Source: a bacterium UBP17_UBA6191 (GTDB lineage: Bacteria; Muiribacteriota; UBA6191). Taken from it: DNA of 6,993 nucleotides. The stretch covers positions 1 to 6,993 of the forward strand of contig DITF01000002.1 in NCBI GenBank assembly GCA_002422125.1, read 5' to 3'. A model generated the notes under the pieces. That model had not been told where the DNA came from. It saw only the letters and a list, made by a program, of their open reading frames with translations, and ran no database searches. The translations under genes were made by a program, and so were the position numbers. Below are positions 6,659 to 6,993 of this stretch, piece after piece (position 1 is the first letter of the stretch; each line of letters starts with the position of its first letter).

Positions 6659-6667
6659 ATTTTAGCA
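6659..6667 (-). promoter_or_regulatory. Extended -10 of the radical SAM gene
   Basis: On the minus strand TGCTAAAAT is an extended -10 with 5 of 6 hexamer matches. Seven bases (ACAAAAT) separate it from the ATG at 6651, so the expected first transcribed base is at or next to the A of the start codon. The bases before the ATG contain no Shine-Dalgarno sequence. Together these predict a leaderless mRNA. No clear -35 is visible 16-18 bp upstream. Confidence 0.5.
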
Positions 6668-6708
6668 CAGGATCCACGGTGAAAATTGCTTCCCGTTTCC
6701 TATGGACG

Positions 6709-6718
6709 ATGCTAGCAT
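6709..6718. promoter_or_regulatory. Palindromic ATGCTAGCAT with candidate extended -10 for the thioesterase gene
   Basis: The ten bases form a perfect palindrome. Read on the plus strand, TGCTAGCAT (6710-6718) matches TGnTAnnAT and ends seven bases before the ATG at 6726, the same spacing as at the radical SAM start. Read on the minus strand it gives the same nine bases facing the radical SAM gene. It may be a promoter core, an operator, or both. Confidence 0.35.
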
Positions 6719-6725
6719 GAGGCTT

Positions 6726-6993
6726 ATGACAACAGATACTCTACCCGCAGAATTTCAAAGGCAGGGCTATGTACTAGCCATGCAAAAGCTTATTTTTTCA
6801 ACGCATTTAAACGCGGCAGACTGCCTCTACGGTGGGCAGCTTTTAAGCTGGATTGATGAGGCATCGGCCATGTTTGCCATGCAGCACATGGGAACCCGTC
6901 GTATTCTGACCAAAAAAATGTCTGAAGTGGAGTTTATTGCCCCCGGATTGGTAGGAGACATGATTCAGTTCTGGTGCAAACCGATTAAGGAAG
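6726..6993 (+). CDS. Acyl-CoA thioesterase, hot-dog fold (3' end outside window)
   Basis: The first 89 residues are visible and the frame runs off the window end. Members of this family (YciA/ACOT type) hydrolyse acyl-CoA to free acid and CoA in the cytoplasm, usually as hexamers. The segment THLNAADCLYGGQLLSWIDE at 26-45 is the family core: Asn29, the Tyr-Gly-Gly turn at 35-37 and the helix with Asp44-Glu45, which supplies the active-site acid. The following strand KMSEVEFIAPGLVGDMI (64-80) is the expected long beta strand with the 'P-x-x-x-G-D' turn. Chain-length preference cannot be told. In-frame ATGs also occur at 6702 and 6717. I chose 6726 because GAGG lies 3 nt before it and because it fits the proposed -10, but the start is uncertain by up to eight residues. 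The gene diverges from the radical SAM gene. Confidence 0.88.
   Translation, partial: MTTDTLPAEFQRQGYVLAMQKLIFSTHLNAADCLYGGQLLSWIDEASAMFAMQHMGTRRILTKKMSEVEFIAPGLVGDMIQFWCKPIKE

Noticed and set aside
1..6993. A defence, phage, CRISPR or toxin-antitoxin system
   Set aside because: Apart from the partial HNH nuclease there are no such genes or repeats, and that nuclease alone does not support a system.

Overview
The window is a compact stretch of a Gram-negative bacterial chromosome with moderate GC. It is almost fully coding and shows no sign of mobile elements, tRNA, rRNA or CRISPR. The mix of genes (a small HNH nuclease with a C..C...CxxH zinc pattern, a CHASE2-GAF-GGDEF protein, a stand-alone TYW1-like radical SAM protein and a hot-dog thioesterase) suggests a delta-proteobacterial or Bdellovibrionota-type organism. 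This is an inference from protein style, not a database result.

Layout: positions 1-279 (+) hold the C-terminal end of an HNH endonuclease. It converges on a three-gene minus-strand operon read from about 4506 down to 308. The operon encodes a CHASE2/GAF/GGDEF diguanylate cyclase, enolase (eno), and 5-formyltetrahydrofolate cyclo-ligase. The cyclase and eno overlap by four bases (ATGA). The cyclo-ligase ribosome site overlaps the eno stop codon. Divergent from the operon at 4549-5805 (+) is an unrecognised membrane-anchored, beta-propeller-like protein. It converges with 6 bp to spare on a radical SAM gene (5812-6651, -). Divergent from that is the 5' part of an acyl-CoA thioesterase (6726 onward, +), cut by the window end.

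The proteins themselves are mostly ordinary housekeeping or signalling. The unusual points are in the arrangement and the RNA/DNA signals. Glycolytic enolase is translationally coupled to a c-di-GMP synthase. A perfect 11-bp hairpin sits directly behind the start codon of the cyclo-ligase gene. Both divergent gene starts carry a (near-)palindromic extended -10 core, ATGsTAkCAT, and three of the starts are placed so that the mRNA would be leaderless or nearly so. I found no convincing multi-gene novel defence or mobile system.
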